Shown here piece after piece: positions 33,801 through 51,800 of a stretch of DNA of 64,000 nucleotides (within the stretch, counting starts at the first letter, position 1; every line of letters starts with the position of its first letter). Location: assembly GCA_015183035.1 (NCBI GenBank), contig JACZZP010000019.1, forward strand, positions 372,001 through 436,000, given 5' to 3'. The notes below the pieces were generated by a model. It made no database searches, had not been told where the DNA came from, and saw nothing but the letters and a program-made list of their open reading frames with translations. The position numbers were made by a program, and so were the translations under genes. The stretch comes from Meloidogyne chitwoodi. Its lineage: Eukaryota > Nematoda > Chromadorea > Rhabditida > Meloidogynidae.

Positions 33801-36800
33801 CTAATAAAATAATTAAAAAATAATAAAATAATTAAAAAATAATAAACATCTAATAAAATAATTAAAAAATTATAAAATAATTAAAAAATAATAAAATAAT
33901 TAAAAAATAATAAACATCTAATAAAATAATTAAAAAATAATAAAATAATTAAAAAATAATAAACAACTAATAAAATAATTAAAAAATAATAAAAAAATAA
34001 TAAACAACTAATAAAATAATTAAAAAATAATAAAATAATTAAAAAATAATAAAATAATTAAAAAATAATAAACATCTAATAAAATAATTAAAAAATAATA
34101 AAATAATTAAAAAATAATAAACAACTAATAAAATATTTAAAAAATAATTAAAAAAATAATAAACATCTAATAAAATAATTAAAAAATAATAAAATAATTA
34201 AAAAATAATAAAATAATTAAAAAATAATAAAATAATTAAAAAATAATAAAATAATTAAAAAATAATAAATAACTAATAAAATAATTAAAAAATAATAAAA
34301 TATTAAAAAATAATAAAATAATTAAAAAATAATAAACAACTAATAAAATATTTAAAAAATAATAAAATAATTAAAAAATAATAAACAACTAATAAAATAT
34401 TTAAAAAATAATTAAAAAATAATAAAATAATTAAAAAATAATAAAATAATTAAAAAATAATAAACATCTAATAAAATAATTAAAAAATAATAAAATAATT
34501 AAAAAATAATAAACAACTAATAAAATATTTAAAAAATAATTAAAAAATAATAAACATCTAATAAAATAATTAAAAAATAATAAAATAATTAAAAAATAAT
34601 AAAATAATTAAAAAATAATAAAATAATTAAAAAATAATAAAATAATTAAAAAATAATAAACAACTAATAAAATAATTAAAAAATAATAAAATATTAAAAA
34701 ATAATAAACAACTAATAAAATATTTAAAAAATAATTAAAAAATAATAAAATAATTAAAAAATAATAAAATAATTAAAAAATAATAAACATCTAATAAAAT
34801 AATTAAAAAATAATTAAAAAATAATAAACATCTAATAAAATAATTAAAAAATAATAAAATAATTAAAAAATAATAAACAACTAATAAAATATTTAAAAAA
34901 TAATTAAAAAATAATAAACATCTAATAAAATAATTAAAAAATAATAAAATAATTAAAAAATAATAAAATAATTAAAAAATAATAAAATAATTAAAAAATA
35001 ATAAAATAATTAAAAAATAATAAACAACTAATAAAATAATTAAAAAATAATAAAATATTAAAAAATAATAAAATAATTAAAAAATAATAAACATCTAATA
35101 AAATAATTAAAAAATAATAAAATAATTAAAAAATAATAAACAACTAATAAAATATTTAAAAAATAATTAAAAAATAATAAAATAATTAAAAAATAATAAA
35201 ATAATTAAAAAATAATAAAATAATTAAAAAATAATAAACATCTAATAAAATAATTAAAAAATAATAAAATAATTAAAAAATAATAAACAACTAATAAAAT
35301 ATTTAAAAAATAATTAAAAAATAATAAACATCTAATAAAATAATTAAAAAATAATAAAATAATTAAAAAATAATAAAATAATTAAAAAATAATAAAATAA
35401 TTAAAAAATAATAAAATAATTAAAAAATAATAAACATCTAATAAAATAATTAAAAAAATAATTAAAAAATAATAAACATCTAATAAAATAATTAAAAAAT
35501 AATAAAATAATTAAAAAATAATAAAATAATTAAAAAAATAATAAAATAATTAAAAAATAATTAAAAAATAATAAACATCTAATAAAATAATTAAAAAATA
35601 ATAAAATAATTAAAAAATAATAAACAACTAATAAAATATTTAAAAAAATAATTAAAAAATAATAAACATCTAATAAAATAATTAAAAAATAATAAACAAC
35701 TAATAAAATAATTAAAAAATAATAAAATAATTAAAAAATAATAAACATCTAATAAAATAATTAAAAAATTATAAAATAATTAAAAAATAATAAAATAATT
35801 AAAAAATAATAAACATCTAATAAAATAATTAAAAAATAATAAAATAATTAAAAAATAATAAACAACTAATAAAATAATTAAAAAATAATAAAAAAATAAT
35901 AAACAACTAATAAAATAATTAAAAAATAATAAAATAATTAAAAAATAATAAAATAATTAAAAAATAATAAACATCTAATAAAATAATTAAAAAATAATAA
36001 AATAATTAAAAAATAATAAACAACTAATAAAATATTTAAAAAATAATTAAAAAATAATAAACATCTAATAAAATAATTAAAAAATAATAAAATAATTAAA
36101 AAATAATAAAATAATTAAAAAATAATAAAATAATTAAAAAATAATAAAATAATTAAAAAATAATAAATAACTAATAAAATAATTAAAAAATAATAAAATA
36201 TTAAAAAATAATAAAATAATTAAAAAATAATAAACAACTAATAAAATATTTAAAAAATAATAAAATAATTAAAAAATAATAAACAACTAATAAAATATTT
36301 AAAAAATAATTAAAAAATAATAAAATAATTAAAAAATAATAAAATAATTAAAAAATAATAAACATCTAATAAAATAATTAAAAAATAATAAAATAATTAA
36401 AAAATAATAAACAACTAATAAAATATTTAAAAAATAATTAAAAAATAATAAACATCTAATAAAATAATTAAAAAATAATAAAATAATTAAAAAATAATAA
36501 AATAATTAAAAAATAATAAACAACTAATAAAATAATTAAAAAATAATAAAATATTAAAAAATAATAAAATAATTAAAAAATAATAAACAACTAATAAAAT
36601 ATTTAAAAAATAATTAAAAAATAATAAAATAATTAAAAAATAATAAAATAATTAAAAAATAATAAACAACTAATAAAATATTTAAAAAATAATTAAAAAA
36701 TAATAAACATCTAATAAAATAATTAAAAAATAATAAAATAATTAAAAAATAATAAAATAATTAAAAAATAATAAAATAATTAAAAAAATAATAAACAACT

Positions 36801-39800
36801 AATAAAATAATTAAAAAATAATAAAATAATTAAAAAATAATAAAATAATTAAAAAATAATTAAAAAATAATAAACATCTAATAAAATAATTAAAAAATAA
36901 TAAAATAATTAAAAAATAATAAACAACTAATAAAATATTTAAAAAATAATTAAAAAATAATAAACATCTAATAAAATAATTAAAAAATAATAAACAACTA
37001 ATAAAATAATTAAAAAATAATAAAATAATTAAAAAATAATAAACATCTAATAAAATAATTAAAAAATTATAAAATAATTAAAAAATAATAAAATAATTAA
37101 AAAATAATAAACATCTAATAAAATAATTAAAAAATAATAAAATAATTAAAAAATAATAAACAACTAATAAAATAATTAAAAAATAATAAAAAAATAATAA
37201 ACAACTAATAAAATAATTAAAAAATAATAAAATAATTAAAAAATAATAAAATAATTAAAAAATAATAAACATCTAATAAAATAATTAAAAAATAATAAAA
37301 TAATTAAAAAATAATAAACAACTAATAAAATATTTAAAAAATAATTAAAAAATAATAAACATCTAATAAAATAATTAAAAAATAATAAAATAATTAAAAA
37401 AATAATAAAATAATTAAAAAATAATAAAATAATTAAAAAATAATAAAATAATTAAAAAATAATAAATAACTAATAAAATAATTAAAAAATAATAAAATAT
37501 TAAAAAATAATAAAATAATTAAAAAATAATAAACAACTAATAAAATATTTAAAAAATAATAAAATAATTAAAAAAATAATAAACAACTAATAAAATATTT
37601 AAAAAATAATTAAAAAATAATAAAATAATTAAAAAATAATAAAATAATTAAAAAATAATAAACATCTAATAAAATAATTAAAAAATAATAAAATAATTAA
37701 AAAATAATAAACAACTAATAAAATATTTAAAAAATAATTAAAAAATAATAAACATCTAATAAAATAATTAAAAAATAATAAAATAATTAAAAAATAATAA
37801 AATAATTAAAAAATAATAAACAACTAATAAAATAATTAAAAAAATAATAAAATATTAAAAAATAATAAAATAATTAAAAAATAATAAACAACTAATAAAA
37901 TATTTAAAAAATAATTAAAAAAATAATAAAATAATTAAAAAATAATAAAATAATTAAAAAATAATAAACATCTAATAAAATAATTAAAAAATAATAAAAT
38001 AATTAAAAAATAATAAAATAATTAAAAAATAATAAACATCTAATAAAATAATTAAAAAATAATAAAATAATTAAAAAATAATAAACAACTAATATATTTA
38101 AAAAATAATTAAAAAATAATAAACATCTAATAAAATAATTAAAAAATAATAAAATAATTAAAAAATAATAAAATAATTAAAAAATAATAAACATCTAATA
38201 AAATAATTAAAAAATAATAAAATAATTAAAAAATAATAAACAACTAATAAAATATTTAAAAAATAATTAAAAAATAATAAAATAATTAAAAAATAATAAA
38301 ATAATTAAAAAATAATAAAATAATTAAAAAATAATAAACAACTAATAAAATATTAAAAAATAATAAAATAATTAAAAAATAATAAACATCTAATAAAATA
38401 AAAAAAAAATAATAAACAACTAATAAAATATTTAAAAAATAATTAAAAAATAATAAAATAATTAAAAAATAATAAACAACTAATAAAATATTTAAAAAAT
38501 AATTAAAAAATAATAAAATAATTAAAAAATAATAAATTCTAATAAAATAATTAAAAAATAATAAAATAATTAAAAAATAATAAACAACTAATAAAATATT
38601 TAAAAAATAATTAAAAAAATAATAAAATAATTAAAAAATAATAAACATCTAATAAAATAATTAAAAAATAATAAAATAATTAAAAAATAATAAACAACTA
38701 ATAAAATATTTAAAAAATAATTAAAAAATAATAAAATAATTAAAAAAATAATAAAATAATTAAAAAATAATAAACATCTAATAAAATAATTAAAAAATAA
38801 TAAAATAATTAAAAAATAATAAACAACTAATAAAATATTTAAAAAATAATAAACATCTAATAAAATATTTAAAAATAATAAAATAATTAAAAAATAATTA
38901 AATAATTAAAAAATAATAAATAACTAATAAAATAATTAAAAATAATAAACATCTAATAAAATAATTAAAAAATAATAAAATAATTAAAAAATAATAAACA
39001 ACTAATAAAATAATTAAAAAATAATAAAATAATTAAAAAATAATAAAATATTTAAAAAATATAAACATCTAATAAAATAATTAAAAAATAATAAAAAAAT
39101 AATAAACAACTAATAAAATAATTAAAAAATAATAAAATAATTAAAAAATAATAAAATAATTAAAAAATAATAAACATCTAATAAAATAATTAAAAAATAA
39201 TAAAATAATTAAAAAATAATAAACAACTAATAAAATATTTAAAAAATAATTAAAAAATAATAAAATAATTAAAAAATAATAAAATAATTAAAAAATAATA
39301 AATTCTAATTAAATAATTAAAAAATAATAAAATAATTAAAAAATAATAAACATCTAATAAAATAATTAAAAAATAATAAAATAATTAAAAAATAATAAAC
39401 AACTAATAAAATATTTAAAAAATAATTAAAAAATAATAAAATAATTAAAAAATAATAAAATAATTAAAAAATAATAAATTCTAATAAAATAATTAAAAAA
39501 TAATAAAATAATTAAAAAATAATAAAATATTTAAAAAATATAAACATCTAATAAAATAATTAAAAAATAATAAAAAAATAATAAACAACTAATAAAATAA
39601 TTAAAAAATAATAAAATAATTAAAAAATAATAAAATAATTAAAAAATAATAAACATCTAATAAAATAATTAAAAAATAATAAAATAATTAAAAAATAATA
39701 AACAACTAATAAAATATTTAAAAAATAATTAAAAAATAATAAAATAATTAAAAAATAATAAAATAATTAAAAAATAATAAATTCTAATTAAATAATTAAA

Positions 39801-42800
39801 AAATAATAAAATAATTAAAAAATAATAAACAACTAATAAAATATTTAAAAAATAATTAAAAAAATAATAAAATAATTAAAAAATAATAAACATCTAATAA
39901 AATAATTAAAAAAATAATAAACAACTAATAAAATAATAAACAACTAATAAAATAATTAAAAAATAATAAAATAATTAAAAAATAATAAAATAATTAAAAA
40001 ATAATAAACATCTAATAAAATAATTAAAAAATAATAAAATAATTAAAAAATAATAAACAACTAATAAAATATTTAAAAAATAATTAAAAAATAATAAAAT
40101 AATTAAAAAATAATAAAATAATTAAAAAATAATAAACAACTAATAAAATATTTAAAAAAATAATTAAAAAATAATAAAATAATTAAAAAATAATAAATTC
40201 TAATAAAATAATTAAAAAATAATAAAATAATTAAAAAATAATAAAATAATTAAAAAATAATAAACATCTAATAAAATAATTAAAAAATAATAAAATAATT
40301 AAAAAATAATAAAAAAATAATAAACAACTAATAAAATAATTAAAAAATTATAAAATAATTAAAAAATAATAAAATAATTAAAAAATAATAAACAACTAAT
40401 AAAATATTTAAAAAATAATTAAAAAATAATAAAATAATTAAAAAATAATAAAATAATTAAAAAATAATAAACATCTAATAAAATAATTAAAAAAATAATA
40501 AAATAATTAAAAAATAATAAAAAAAATAATAAACAACTAATAAAATAATTAAAAAATTATAAAATAATTAAAAAATAATAAAATAATTAAAAAATAATAA
40601 ACAACTAATAAAATAATTAAAAAATAATAAAATAATTAAAAAATAATAAAATATTTAAAAAATATAAACATCTAATAAAATAATTAAAAAATAATAAAAT
40701 AATTAAAAAATAATAAACATCTAATAAAATAATTAAAAAATAATAAAATAATTAAAAAATAATAAAATAATTAAAAAATAATAAACATCTAATAAAATAA
40801 TTAAAAAAATAATAAAATAATTAAAAAATAATAAACAACTAATAAAATATTTAAAAAATAATTAAAAAATAATAAAATAATTAAAAAATAATAAACATCT
40901 AATAAAATAATTAAAAAATAATAAAATAATTAAAAAATAATAAACAACTAATAAAATATTTAAAAAATAATTAAAAAATAATAAAATAATTAAAAAATAA
41001 TAAAATAATTAAAAAATAATAAACATCTAATAAAATAATTAAAAAATAATAAAATAATTAAAAAATAATAAACAACTAATAAAATATTTAAAAAATAATA
41101 AACATCTAATAAAATATTTAAAAATAATAAAATAATTAAAAAATAATTAAATAATTAAAAAATAATAAATAACTAATAAAATAATTAAAAATAATAAACA
41201 TCTAATAAAATAATTAAAAAATAATAAAATAATTAAAAAATAATAAACAACTAATAAAATAATTAAAAAATAATAAAATAATTAAAAAATAATAAACAAC
41301 TAATAAAATATTTAAAAAATAATTAAAAAATAATAAAATAATTAAAAAATAATAAAATAATTAAAAAATAATAAATTCTAATTAAATAATTAAAAAATAA
41401 TAAAATAATTAAAAAATAATAAACAACTAATAAAATATTTAAAAAATAATTAAAAAATAATAAAATAATTAAAAAATAATAAACATCTAATAAAATAATT
41501 AAAAAATAATAAACAACTAATAAAATAATTAAAAAATAATAAAATAATTAAAAAATAATAAAATAATTAAAAAATAATAAAATAATTAAAAAATAATAAA
41601 CATCTAATAAAATAATTAAAAAATAATAAAATAATTAAAAAATAATAAACAACTAATAAAATATTTAAAAAATAATTAAAAAATAATAAAATAATTAAAA
41701 AATAATAAAATAATTAAAAAAATAATAAATTCTAATTAAATAATTAAAAAATAATAAAATAATTAAAAAATAATAAACAACTAATAAAATATTTAAAAAA
41801 TAATTAAAAAATAATAAAATAATTAAAAAATAATAAACATCTAATAAAATAATTAAAAAATAATAAACAACTAATAAAATAATTAAAAAATAATAAAATA
41901 ATTAAAAAATAATAAAATAATTAAAAAAATAATAAACATCTAATAAAATAATTAAAAAATAATAAAATAATTAAAAAATAATAAACAACTAATAAAATAT
42001 TTAAAAAATAATTAAAAAAATAATAAAATAATTAAAAAATAATAAAATAATTAAAAAATAATAAACAACTAATAAAATATTTAAAAAATAATTAAAAAAT
42101 AATAAAATAATTAAAAAATAATAAATTCTAATAAAATAATTAAAAAATAATAAAATAATTAAAAAATAATAAACAACTAATAAAATATTTAAAAAATAAT
42201 TAAAAAATAATAAAATAATTAAAAAATAATAAAATAATTAAAAAATAATAAACATCTAATAAAATAATTAAAAAATAATAAAATAATTAAAAAATAATAA
42301 AAAAATAATAAACAACTAATAAAATAATTAAAAAATTATAAAATAATTAAAAAATAATAAAATAATTAAAAAATAATAAACAACTAATAAAATAATTAAA
42401 AAATAATAAAATAATTAAAAAATAATAAACAACTAATAAAATATTTAAAAAATAATTAAAAAATAATAAAATAATTAAAAAATAATAAAATAATTAAAAA
42501 ATAATAAATTCTAATTAAATAATTAAAAAATAATAAAATAATTAAAAAATAATAAACAACTAATAAAATATTTAAAAAAATAATTAAAAAATAATAAAAT
42601 AATTAAAAAATAATAAATTCTAATAAAATAATTAAAAAATAATAAAATAATTAAAAAATAATAAACAACTAATAAAATATTTAAAAAATAATTAAAAAAT
42701 AATAAAATAATTAAAAAATAATAAAATAATTAAAAAATAATAAACATCTAATAAAATAATTAAAAAATAATAAAATAATTAAAAAATAATAAAAAAATAA

Positions 42801-45800
42801 TAAACAACTAATAAAATAATTAAAAAATTATAAAATAATTAAAAAATAATAAAATAATTAAAAAATAATAAACAACTAATAAAATAATTAAAAAATAATA
42901 AAATAATTAAAAAATAATAAACAACTAATAAAATATTTAAAAAATAATTAAAAAATAATAAAATAATTAAAAAATAATAAAATAATTAAAAAAATAATAA
43001 ATTCTAATTAAATAATTAAAAAATAATAAAATAATTAAAAAATAATAAACAACTAATAAAATATTTAAAAAATAATTAAAAAATAATAAAATAATTAAAA
43101 AATAATAAAATAATTAAAAAATAATAAACAACTAATAAAATATTTAAAAAATAATTAAAAAATAATAAAATAATTAAAAAATAATAAATTCTAATAAAAT
43201 AATTAAAAAATAATAAAATAATTAAAAAATAATAAACAACTAATAAAATATTTAAAAAATAATTAAAAAATAATTAAAAAATAATAAACATCTAATAAAA
43301 TAATTAAAAAATAATAAAATAATTAAAAAATAATAAACAACTAATAAAATATTTAAAAAATAATTAAAAAATAATAAAATAATTAAAAAATAATAAATTC
43401 TAATAAAATAATTAAAAAATAATAAAATAATTAAAAAATAATAAACAACTAATAAAATAATTAAAAAATAATAAAATAATTAAAAAATAATAAACATCTA
43501 ATAAAATAATTAAAAAATTATAAAATAATTAAAAAATAATAAAATAATTAAAAAATAATAAACATCTAATAAAATAATTAAAAAATAATAAAATAATTAA
43601 AAAATAATAAACAACTAATAAAATATTTAAAAAATAATTAAAAAATAATAAAATAATTAAAAAATAATAAATTCTAATAAAATAATTAAAAAATAATAAA
43701 ATAATTAAAAAATAATAAACAACTAATAAAATATTTAAAAAATAATTAAAAAATAATTAAAAAATAATAAACATCTAATAAAATAATTAAAAAATAATAA
43801 AATAATTAAAAAATAATAAACAACTAATAAAATATTTAAAAAATAATTAAAAAATAATAAAATAATTAAAAAATAATAAATTCTAATAAAATAATTAAAA
43901 AATAATAAAATAATTAAAAAATAATAAACAACTAATAAAATAATTAAAAAATAATAAAATAATTAAAAAATAATAAACATCTAATAAAATAATTAAAAAA
44001 TTATAAAATAATTAAAAAATAATAAAATAATTAAAAAATAATAAATTCTAATAAAATAATTAAAAAATAATAAAATAATTAAAAAATAATAAACAACTAA
44101 TAAAATAATTAAAAAATAATAAAATAATTAAAAAATAATAAACATCTAATAAAATAATTAAAAAATTATAAAATAATTAAAAAATAATAAAATAATTAAA
44201 AAATAATAAACATCTAATAAAATAATTAAAAAATAATAAAATAATTAAAAAATAATAAACATCTAATAAAATAATTAAAAAATAATAAAATAATTAAAAA
44301 ATAATAAAAAAATAATAAACAACTAATAAAATAATTAAAAAATTATAAAATAATTAAAAAATAATAAAATAATTAAAAAATAATAAACAACTAATAAAAT
44401 AATTAAAAAATAATAAAATAATTAAAAAATAATAAACAACTAATAAAATATTTAAAAAATAATTAAAAAATAATAAAATAATTAAAAAATAATAAAATAA
44501 TTAAAAAATAATAAATTCTAATTAAATAATTAAAAAATAATAAAATAATTAAAAAATAATAAACAACTAATAAAATATTTAAAAAATAATTAAAAAATAA
44601 TAAAATAATTAAAAAATAATAAATTCTAATAAAATAATTAAAAAATAATAAAATAATTAAAAAATAATAAACAACTAATAAAATATTTAAAAAATAATTA
44701 AAAAATAATAAAATAATTAAAAAATAATAAAATAATTAAAAAATAATAAACATCTAATAAAATATTTAAAAAATAATTAAAAAATAATAAAATAATTAAA
44801 AAATAATAAATTCTAATAAAATAATTAAAAAATAATAAAATAATTAAAAAATAATAAACAACTAATAAAATAATTAAAAAATAATAAAATAATTAAAAAA
44901 TAATAAACATCTAATAAAATAATTAAAAAATTATAAAATAATTAAAAAATAATAAAATAATTAAAAAATAATAAACATCTAATAAAATAATTAAAAAATA
45001 ATAAAATAATTAAAAAATAATAAACAACTAATAAAATATTTAAAAAATAATAAAATAATTAAAAAATAATAAACAACTAATAAAATATTTAAAAAATAAT
45101 TAAAAAATAATAAAATAATTAAAAAATAATAAATTCTAATAAAATAATTAAAAAATAATAAAATAATTAAAAAATAATAAACAACTAATAAAATATTTAA
45201 AAAATAATTAAAAAATAATAAACATCTAATAAAATAATTAAAAAATAATAAAATAATTAAAAAATAATAAAATAATTAAAAAATAATAAAATAATTAAAA
45301 AATAATAAAATAATTAAAAAATAATAAATAACTAATAAAATAATTAAAAAATAATAAAATATTAAAAAATAATAAAATAATTAAAAAATAATAAACAACT
45401 AATAAAATATTTAAAAAATAATAAAATAATTAAAAAATAATAAACAACTAATAAAATATTTAAAAAATAATTAAAAAATAATAAAATAATTAAAAAATAA
45501 TAAAATAATTAAAAAATAATAAACATCTAATAAAATAATTAAAAAATAATAAAATAATTAAAAAATAATAAACAACTAATAAAATATTTAAAAAATAATT
45601 AAAAAATAATAAACATCTAATAAAATAATTAAAAAATAATAAAATAATTAAAAAATAATAAAATAATTAAAAAATAATAAACAACTAATAAAATAATTAA
45701 AAAATAATAAAATATTAAAAAATAATAAAATAATTAAAAAATAATAAACAACTAATAAAATATTTAAAAAATAATTAAAAAATAATAAAATAATTAAAAA

Positions 45801-48800
45801 ATAATAAATTCTAATAAAATAATTAAAAAATAATAAAATAATTAAAAAATAATAAACAACTAATAAAATATTTAAAAAATAATTAAAAAATAATAAAATA
45901 ATTAAAAAATAATAAAATAATTAAAAAATAATAAACATCTAATAAAATAATTAAAAAATAATAAAATAATTAAAAAATAATAAAAAAATAATAAACAACT
46001 AATAAAATAATTAAAAAATTATAAAATAATTAAAAAATAATAAAATAATTAAAAAATAATAAACAACTAATAAAATAATTAAAAAATAATAAAATAATTA
46101 AAAAATAATAAACAACTAATAAAATATTTAAAAAATAATTAAAAAATAATAAAATAATTAAAAAATAATAAAATAATTAAAAAATAATAAATTCTAATTA
46201 AATAATTAAAAAATAATAAAATAATTAAAAAATAATAAACAACTAATAAAATATTTAAAAAATAATTAAAAAATAATAAAATAATTAAAAAATAATAAAA
46301 TAATTAAAAAATAATAAATTCTAATTAAATAATTAAAAAATAATAAAATAATTAAAAAATAATAAACAACTAATAAAATATTTAAAAAATAATTAAAAAA
46401 TAATAAAATAATTAAAAAATAATAAATTCTAATAAAATAATTAAAAAATAATAAAATAATTAAAAAATAATAAACAACTAATAAAATATTTAAAAAATAA
46501 TTAAAAAATAATAAAATAATTAAAAAATAATAAAATAATTAAAAAATAATAAACATCTAATAAAATAATTAAAAAATAATAAAATAATTAAAAAATAATA
46601 AAAAAATAATAAACAACTAATAAAATAATTAAAAAATTATAAAATAATTAAAAAATAATAAAATAATTAAAAAATAATAAACAACTAATAAAATAATTAA
46701 AAAATAATAAAATAATTAAAAAATAATAAACAACTAATAAAATATTTAAAAAATAATTAAAAAATAATAAAATAATTAAAAAATAATAAAATAATTAAAA
46801 AATAATAAATTCTAATTAAATAATTAAAAAATAATAAAATAATTAAAAAATAATAAACAACTAATAAAATATTTAAAAAATAATTAAAAAATAATAAAAT
46901 AATTAAAAAATAATAAAATAATTAAAAAATAATAAACAACTAATAAAATATTTAAAAAATAATTAAAAAATAATAAAATAATTAAAAAATAATAAATTCT
47001 AATAAAATAATTAAAAAATAATAAAATAATTAAAAAATAATAAACAACTAATAAAATATTTAAAAAATAATTAAAAAATAATAAAATAATTAAAAAATAA
47101 TAAAATAATTAAAAAATAATAAACATCTAATAAAATAATTAAAAAATAATAAAATAATTAAAAAATAATAAAAAAATAATAAACAACTAATAAAATAATT
47201 AAAAAATTATAAAATAATTAAAAAATAATAAAATAATTAAAAAATAATAAACAACTAATAAAATAATTAAAAAATAATAAAATAATTAAAAAATAATAAA
47301 ATATTTAAAAAATATAAACATCTAATAAAATAATTAAAAAATAATAAAATAATTAAAAAATAATAAACATCTAATAAAATAATTAAAAAATAATAAAATA
47401 ATTAAAAAATAATAAACAACTAATAAAATATTTAAAAAATAATTAAAAAATAATAAACATCTAATAAAATAATTAAAAAATAATAAAATAATTAAAAAAT
47501 AATAAAATAATAAACATCTAATAAAATAATTAAAAAATAATAAAATAATTAAAAAATAATAAACAAATAATAAAATAATTAAAAAATAATAAAATAATTA
47601 AAAAATAATAAACAACTAATAAAATAATTAAAAAATAATAAAATAATTAAAAAATAATAAATAACTAATAAAATAATTAAAAATAATAAACATCTAATAA
47701 AATAATTAAAAAATAATAAACAACTAATAAAATATTTAAAAAATAATTAAAAAATAATAAAATAATTAAAAAATAATAAAATAATTAAAAAATAATAAAT
47801 TCTAATTAAATAATTAAAAAATAATAAAATAATTAAAAAATAATAAACAACTAATAAAATATTTAAAAAATAATTAAAAAATAATAAAATAATTAAAAAA
47901 TAATAAACATCTAATAAAATAATTAAAAAATAATAAACAACTAATAAAATAATTAAAAAATAATAAAATAATTAAAAAATAATAAAATAATTAAAAAATA
48001 ATAAACAACTAATAAAATATTTAAAAAATAATTAAAAAATAATAAAATAATTAAAAAATAATAAAATAATTAAAAAATAATAAATTCTAATTAAATAATT
48101 AAAAAATAATAAAATAATTAAAAAATAATAAACAACTAATAAAATATTTAAAAAATAATTAAAAAATAATAAAATAATTAAAAAATAATAAACATCTAAT
48201 AAAATAATTAAAAAATAATAAACAACTAATAAAATAATTAAAAAATAATAAAATAATTAAAAAATAATAAAATAATTAAAAAATAATAAACATCTAATAA
48301 AATAATTAAAAAATAATAAAATAATTAAAAAATAATAAACAACTAATAAAATATTTAAAAAATAATTAAAAAATAATAAAATAATTAAAAAATAATAAAA
48401 TAATTAAAAAATAATAAACAACTAATAAAATATTTAAAAAATAATTAAAAAATAATAAAATAATTAAAAAATAATAAAATAATTAAAAAATAATAAACAA
48501 CTAATAAAATATTTAAAAAATAATTAAAAAATAATAAAATAATTAAAAAATAATAAAATAATTAAAAAATAATAAACATCTAATAAAATAATTAAAAAAT
48601 AATAAAATAATTAAAAAATAATAAAAAAATAATAAACAACTAATAAAATAATTAAAAAATTATAAAATAATTAAAAAATAATAAAATAATTAAAAAATAA
48701 TAAACAACTAATAAAATAATTAAAAAATAATAAAATAATTAAAAAATAATAAACAACTAATAAAATATTTAAAAAATAATTAAAAAATAATAAAATAATT

Positions 48801-51800
48801 AAAAAATAATAAAATAATTAAAAAATAATAAATTCTAATTAAATAATTAAAAAATAATAAAATAATTAAAAAATAATAAACAACTAATAAAATATTTAAA
48901 AAATAATTAAAAAATAATAAAATAATTAAAAAATAATAAACATCTAATAAAATAATTAAAAAATAATAAACAACTAATAAAATAATTAAAAAATAATAAA
49001 ATAATTAAAAAATAATAAAATAATTAAAAAATAATAAACAACTAATAAAATATTTAAAAAATAATTAAAAAATAATAAAATAATTAAAAAATAATAAATT
49101 CTAATTAAATAATTAAAAAATAATAAAATAATTAAAAAATAATAAACAACTAATAAAATATTTAAAAAATAATTAAAAAATAATAAAATAATTAAAAAAT
49201 AATAAACATCTAATAAAATAATTAAAAAATAATAAACAACTAATAAAATAATTAAAAAATAATAAAATAATTAAAAAATAATAAAATAATTAAAAAATAA
49301 TAAACAACTAATAAAATATTTAAAAAATAATTAAAAAATAATAAAATAATTAAAAAATAATAAATTCTAATAAAATAATTAAAAAATAATAAAATAATTA
49401 AAAAATAATAAACAACTAATAAAATATTTAAAAAATAATTAAAAAATAATAAAATAATTAAAAAATAATAAAATAATTAAAAAATAATAAACATCTAATA
49501 AAATAATTAAAAAATAATAAAATAATTAAAAAATAATAAAAAAATAATAAACAACTAATAAAATAATTAAAAAATTATAAAATAATTAAAAAATAATAAA
49601 ATAATTAAAAAATAATAAACAACTAATAAAATAATTAAAAAATAATAAAATAATTAAAAAATAATAAAATATTTAAAAAATATAAACATCTAATAAAATA
49701 ATTAAAAAATAATAAAATAATTAAAAAATAATAAACATCTAATAAAATAATTAAAAAATAATAAAATAATTAAAAAATAATAAACAACTAATAAAATATT
49801 TAAAAAATAATTAAAAAATAATAAACATCTAATAAAATAATTAAAAAATAATAAAATAATTAAAAAATAATAAAATAATAAACATCTAATAAAATAATTA
49901 AAAAATAATAAAATAATTAAAAAATAATAAACAAATAATAAAATAATTAAAAAATAATAAAATAATTAAAAAATAATAAACAACTAATAAAATAATTAAA
50001 AAATAATAAAATAATTAAAAAATAATAAATAACTAATAAAATAATTAAAAATAATAAACATCTAATAAAATAATTAAAAAATAATAAACAACTAATAAAA
50101 TATTTAAAAAATAATTAAAAAATAATAAAATAATTAAAAAATAATAAAATAATTAAAAAATAATAAATTCTAATTAAATAATTAAAAAATAATAAAATAA
50201 TTAAAAAATAATAAACAACTAATAAAATATTTAAAAAATAATTAAAAAATAATAAAATAATTAAAAAATAATAAACATCTAATAAAATAATTAAAAAATA
50301 ATAAACAACTAATAAAATAATTAAAAAATAATAAAATAATTAAAAAATAATAAAATAATTAAAAAATAATAAACAACTAATAAAATATTTAAAAAATAAT
50401 TAAAAAATAATAAAATAATTAAAAAATAATAAAATAATTAAAAAATAATAAATTCTAATTAAATAATTAAAAAATAATAAAATAATTAAAAAATAATAAA
50501 CAACTAATAAAATATTTAAAAAATAATTAAAAAATAATAAAATAATTAAAAAATAATAAACATCTAATAAAATAATTAAAAAATAATAAACAACTAATAA
50601 AATAATTAAAAAATAATAAAATAATTAAAAAATAATAAAATAATTAAAAAATAATAAACATCTAATAAAATAATTAAAAAATAATAAAATAATTAAAAAA
50701 TAATAAACAACTAATAAAATATTTAAAAAATAATTAAAAAATAATAAAATAATTAAAAAATAATAAAATAATTAAAAAATAATAAACAACTAATAAAATA
50801 TTTAAAAAATAATTAAAAAATAATAAAATAATTAAAAAATAATAAAATAATTAAAAAATAATAAACAACTAATAAAATATTTAAAAAATAATTAAAAAAT
50901 AATAAAATAATTAAAAAATAATAAAATAATTAAAAAATAATAAACATCTAATAAAATAATTAAAAAATAATAAAATAATTAAAAAATAATAAAAAAATAA
51001 TAAACAACTAATAAAATAATTAAAAAATTATAAAATAATTAAAAAATAATAAAATAATTAAAAAATAATAAACAACTAATAAAATAATTAAAAAATAATA
51101 AAATAATTAAAAAATAATAAACAACTAATAAAATATTTAAAAAATAATTAAAAAATAATAAAATAATTAAAAAATAATAAAATAATTAAAAAATAATAAA
51201 TTCTAATTAAATAATTAAAAAATAATAAAATAATTAAAAAATAATAAACAACTAATAAAATATTTAAAAAATAATTAAAAAATAATAAAATAATTAAAAA
51301 ATAATAAACATCTAATAAAATAATTAAAAAATAATAAACAACTAATAAAATAATTAAAAAATAATAAAATAATTAAAAAATAATAAAATAATTAAAAAAT
51401 AATAAACAACTAATAAAATATTTAAAAAATAATTAAAAAATAATAAAATAATTAAAAAATAATAAATTCTAATAAAATAATTAAAAAATAATAAAATAAT
51501 TAAAAAATAATAAACAACTAATAAAATATTTAAAAAATAATTAAAAAATAATAAAATAATTAAAAAATAATAAAATAATTAAAAAATAATAAACATCTAA
51601 TAAAATAATTAAAAAATAATAAAATAATTAAAAAATAATAAAAAAATAATAAACAACTAATAAAATAATTAAAAAATTATAAAATAATTAAAAAATAATA
51701 AAATAATTAAAAAATAATAAACAACTAATAAAATAATTAAAAAATAATAAAATAATTAAAAAATAATAAAATATTTAAAAAATATAAACATCTAATAAAA